Shown: piece after piece, positions 61,931-64,000 of the stretch
Layout: every line of letters starts with the position of its first letter
Position numbering within the stretch: the first letter of the stretch is position 1
Origin: Clostridia bacterium
GTDB taxonomy: Bacteria > Bacillota > Clostridia > Oscillospirales > Acutalibacteraceae
Assembly: GCA_017549105.1 (NCBI GenBank)
Contig: JAFYVN010000012.1
Span: forward strand, 84,089-148,088
DNA length: 64,000 nucleotides
Direction: 5' to 3'
Made by a program: the position numbers and the translations under genes
The notes under the pieces: generated by a model
Databases searched by the model: none
Told to the model about the DNA's origin: nothing
Seen by the model: the letters and a program-made list of their open reading frames with translations, nothing else

Positions 61931-63871
61931 ATGAAACAGACACTCAGAAAAACACTTTCCCTTTTGTTGGCTGTCACCTTTATTTTTGGTATGACAGCAG
62001 CTATGCACAATTTTACCAAGGCATCAGCAGCGACAATTACAACATACGAAATCGGTGACATTATCGAATTCGGTTGGTATCCGCAGAGTGAGGTTTACAA
62101 TGAAGTCACGATATCTGCACTGAATTCAGCAGACGGAAAATGGAAATCGTATAATTATTACTGCGGCACAGGTGAATGGGCTGACGGTAAGATGACCGCA
62201 GGGAATTATATGCGGTATAAAGATGTTGTATATGGTCAAAACAAGTACAGAGGAGTTATTTTTGATTCTTACAGACCTACGCAAACGAGCAATAAACCCG
62301 GAATGTCCTCAAGTCAAGATAATAACGGATACAATATTAAAACGGTATACTGGTTTAAATATGAACCGATTGAATGGCGTGTTCTTAACCCGAATACAGG
62401 AATGGTAATGGCAGAAACAATACTTGATTCACAAGCGTACAACAACTATTTAATTTACGGTATAGAAAAGATAGGTGTGACTACGTATAACCAATATTGG
62501 GGAGTAAATAATAAAACATACTATGCAAATAATTACGAAAAAAGCAGTATAAGAAAATGGCTCAACAATGATTTTTATAATACAGCGTTTTCGGACGAGC
62601 AGAAGAATGCAATCGTAAAAACAAAGCTTGATAATACAGCATCTGATTCAAAATATGATTCGAATGCAACAACAGATAAAATATATCTGCTTACTAATGC
62701 TGATGTGGTGAACAAAAAGTACGGCTTCAGCACAACGAGCAGCTACTATGATCCCGCCCGTCAGGCTCAGGGCAGTGACTATGCAAAATGTCAGGGTCTT
62801 TCTGTGAATTCGGGAAATGACGGTTACTACGGGAACTCCGAATGGATTTTGCGTAAGGCAAAAACCTCTGGTCAATTCATATGGAGTGTAGAAAGCGATG
62901 GCAGTACTGGTGGATCAACTACTGATGATACAGGTTCAGGTATACGCCCTGCTTTAAACTTTTCAAAAACTGCTGAAATTTCTCAGCCCGATACTTATGT
63001 AACCACAACCGTGCCCACGACAACAACTACAACCGCTGTAGCAACTAAACCCGCAACAACAAAGCCTGTTGTAACCGAACCGGCAACGGTTAAACCTACA
63101 CAAGCTCCTACAACAAAACCTGTTGTGACCGAGCCTGCAACGGTTAAACCTACACAAGCTCCTACAACGAAACCTGTAGTAACCAAACCCGCAACAACAA
63201 AGCCTGTTGTAACCGAACCGGCAACGGTTAAACCTACGGAAGCTCCTACAACAAAACCTGTAGTAACCAAACCTGCAACAACAAAGCCGGTTGTAACCGA
63301 ATCGGCAACGGTTAAACCTACGGAAGCTCCTACAACAAAACCTGTAGTAACCAAACCTGCAACAACAAAGCCGGTTGTAACCGAGCCTGCAACAGTTAAA
63401 CCTACGGAAGCTCCCATAACAAAACCTGTAGCAACTAAACCCGCAACAACAAAACCTATCGTAACCGAACCTTTAACCACTAAACCTGTTGTAACAAAGC
63501 CTTCAACAACAATACCGGGCACAATTGAAGAAAAATTCATCAAAAATCCTTCAACATCGACGATTAAATACGGCGACACATTGATTCTTTATGCGGATTA
63601 TACAATTATTCCGGCTGATGCAATAATTGAGTGGAGCGTTGAGGGTAACGGCGTTACAATCAAGCCGTCCGCAGACGGCAAAACATGTGCCGTAACGTCA
63701 ACATCAACGGGTGACGTTACAATAACAGCAAAATATACAGATGTAAACGGCGTTGAACATGTTTCCAAGCAGGAAATCGAATCCAACGCAAGCTTCTGGC
63801 AGAAAATCGTTTCATTCTTCAAAAACCTTTTCGGCCTCAACCGAATCATCGAACAAGTAATTAAATTTTAA
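61931..63871 (+). CDS. Secreted DUF6273 protein with Thr-Pro repeats and conserved C-terminal tail
   Basis: A 646-residue precursor: the signal peptide MKQTLRKTLSLLLAVTFIFG, then a DUF6273-like domain (about 40-340) with IEFGWYPQSE, YEPIEWRVL, SSIRKWLNNDFYNTAFS, and a final GSGIRPALNF. A repetitive Thr-Pro-Lys-Val linker (about 355-525) is followed by an Ig-like domain (about 535-610) and the tail FFKNLFGLNRII. The ATG at 61931 follows GGAGG; the frame opens 6 codons earlier. DUF6273 proteins are common surface proteins of gut clostridia with unknown function. No sortase motif is visible. Confidence 0.85.
   Translation: MKQTLRKTLSLLLAVTFIFGMTAAMHNFTKASAATITTYEIGDIIEFGWYPQSEVYNEVTISALNSADGKWKSYNYYCGTGEWADGKMTAGNYMRYKDVVYGQNKYRGVIFDSYRPTQTSNKPGMSSSQDNNGYNIKTVYWFKYEPIEWRVLNPNTGMVMAETILDSQAYNNYLIYGIEKIGVTTYNQYWGVNNKTYYANNYEKSSIRKWLNNDFYNTAFSDEQKNAIVKTKLDNTASDSKYDSNATTDKIYLLTNADVVNKKYGFSTTSSYYDPARQAQGSDYAKCQGLSVNSGNDGYYGNSEWILRKAKTSGQFIWSVESDGSTGGSTTDDTGSGIRPALNFSKTAEISQPDTYVTTTVPTTTTTTAVATKPATTKPVVTEPATVKPTQAPTTKPVVTEPATVKPTQAPTTKPVVTKPATTKPVVTEPATVKPTEAPTTKPVVTKPATTKPVVTESATVKPTEAPTTKPVVTKPATTKPVVTEPATVKPTEAPITKPVATKPATTKPIVTEPLTTKPVVTKPSTTIPGTIEEKFIKNPSTSTIKYGDTLILYADYTIIPADAIIEWSVEGNGVTIKPSADGKTCAVTSTSTGDVTITAKYTDVNGVEHVSKQEIESNASFWQKIVSFFKNLFGLNRIIEQVIKF
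63040..63510 (+). repeat. 84-bp tandem repeats coding a Thr-Pro linker
   Basis: A 28-residue unit (KPATTKPVVTEPATVKPTEA plus PTTKPVVT) is repeated about four times with small changes and some shorter partial units. The DNA copies are close to identical, so length may vary between strains. Confidence 0.8.
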
Positions 63872-63881
63872 ATTACCGTAA

Positions 63882-63908
63882 GGCGGGAGCAATGCTCCCG
63901 CCGTTTTA
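63882..63908 (+). terminator. Terminator of the DUF6273 secreted protein gene
   Basis: GGCGGGAGC pairs with GCTCCCGCC over AAT, followed by GTTTTAATTT. Confidence 0.85.
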
Positions 63909-63951
63909 ATTTAAATGGAAGTTTTAATTTTTAGGGAATAAATGTAATATC

Positions 63952-63978
63952 GTAGGGGACGACCTCCGTGTCGTCCCG
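63952..63978. repeat. GTAGGGG palindromic element D
   Basis: GTAGGGGACGACC is followed by GTGTCGTCCCG, a hairpin of the same type as elements A-C near 31.7-32.0 kb. It may continue past the window edge. Confidence 0.6.
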
Positions 63979-64000
63979 AAAATCAGATAAAAGAAAAAGC

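Noticed and set aside
63040-63510. CRISPR-like repeat array
   Set aside because: The repeats are in frame, code for Thr-Pro units and have no unique spacers of constant length.
62995-63579. 194-codon minus-strand ORF of Gly/Val repeats
   Set aside because: It is the reverse complement of the Thr-Pro repeat linker; its repetitiveness is inherited from that gene.

Overview
The window reads as a chromosomal segment of a spore-forming, anaerobic, gut-type member of the Clostridia (Oscillospiraceae/Ruminococcaceae-like by gene style). Support for this comes from the spore genes yabP, yabQ and a spoVB/yabM homologue, ferredoxin-dependent indolepyruvate oxidoreductase, oxygen-independent coproporphyrinogen oxidase, strong AGGAGG-type ribosome sites, and large BspA-type leucine-rich-repeat surface proteins. 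The assignment is from gene content only. I saw no rRNA, tRNA, insertion sequence, prophage or CRISPR array.

Layout. 1-10.5 kb: the 3' part of a giant secreted multidomain surface protein; its reading frame runs off the left edge. 10.6-13.3 kb: membrane-anchored glycerophosphodiesterase, pentose-phosphate 3-epimerase and ribokinase-family kinase in one operon. 13.3-19.8 kb: a hypothetical glycoside hydrolase (minus strand), then a sugar isomerase-like protein and a two-gene heterodimeric ABC exporter. 19.8-25.9 kb: a five-gene operon (acyl-CoA synthetase, iorA, iorB, phenylacetate-CoA ligase, tandem ACT protein) that looks like aryl-pyruvate fermentation to aryl-acetates with ATP gain, preceded by a hairpin leader. 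25.9-29.4 kb: GH38 alpha-mannosidase and a DUF6054 protein. 29.5-31.6 kb: an XRE regulator divergent from a secreted Ig-like protein. 31.6-35.3 kb: palindromic repeats, a membrane-embedded M28-type peptidase, a beta-propeller-like protein, a probable 6S RNA, a DUF1292 protein and a strong candidate for an unassigned structured RNA of about 360 nt. 35.3-37.7 kb: a second BspA-type surface protein.

37.8-55.8 kb is a mostly co-oriented housekeeping block: recJ, relA/spoT, dtd, a metallo-beta-lactamase-fold hydrolase, hemZ, a uridine-kinase-like gene, then spoVB/yabM - mazG/yabN - HU - rqcP/yabO - yabP - yabQ - divIC - yabR. The latter matches the Bacillus subtilis order, except that an HU gene is inserted. 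A lone fumarase alpha subunit, hpf, an RlmL/K-like methyltransferase, a lipid kinase, a metallophosphoesterase and a tiny DUF6440 gene follow. 55.9-58.3 kb holds two tandem paralogous lipoproteins. 58.3-61.5 kb holds aconitase and isocitrate dehydrogenase (minus strand). 61.6-63.9 kb holds a second divergent pair, a small XRE regulator and a secreted DUF6273 protein.

Main novelty candidates: (1) a shared C-terminal module, an Ig-like domain plus a short aromatic/amphipathic tail, in three secreted proteins, with a related tail in a fourth; (2) the promoter-to-terminator structured RNA at 34.9-35.25 kb; (3) a 6S-like RNA hidden under a false N-terminal ORF extension; (4) two secreted-protein genes each facing a divergent small XRE regulator with palindromic sites at the promoter; (5) an M28 peptidase whose catalytic domain is interrupted by membrane helices; (6) a hairpin that sequesters the yabP ribosome site.
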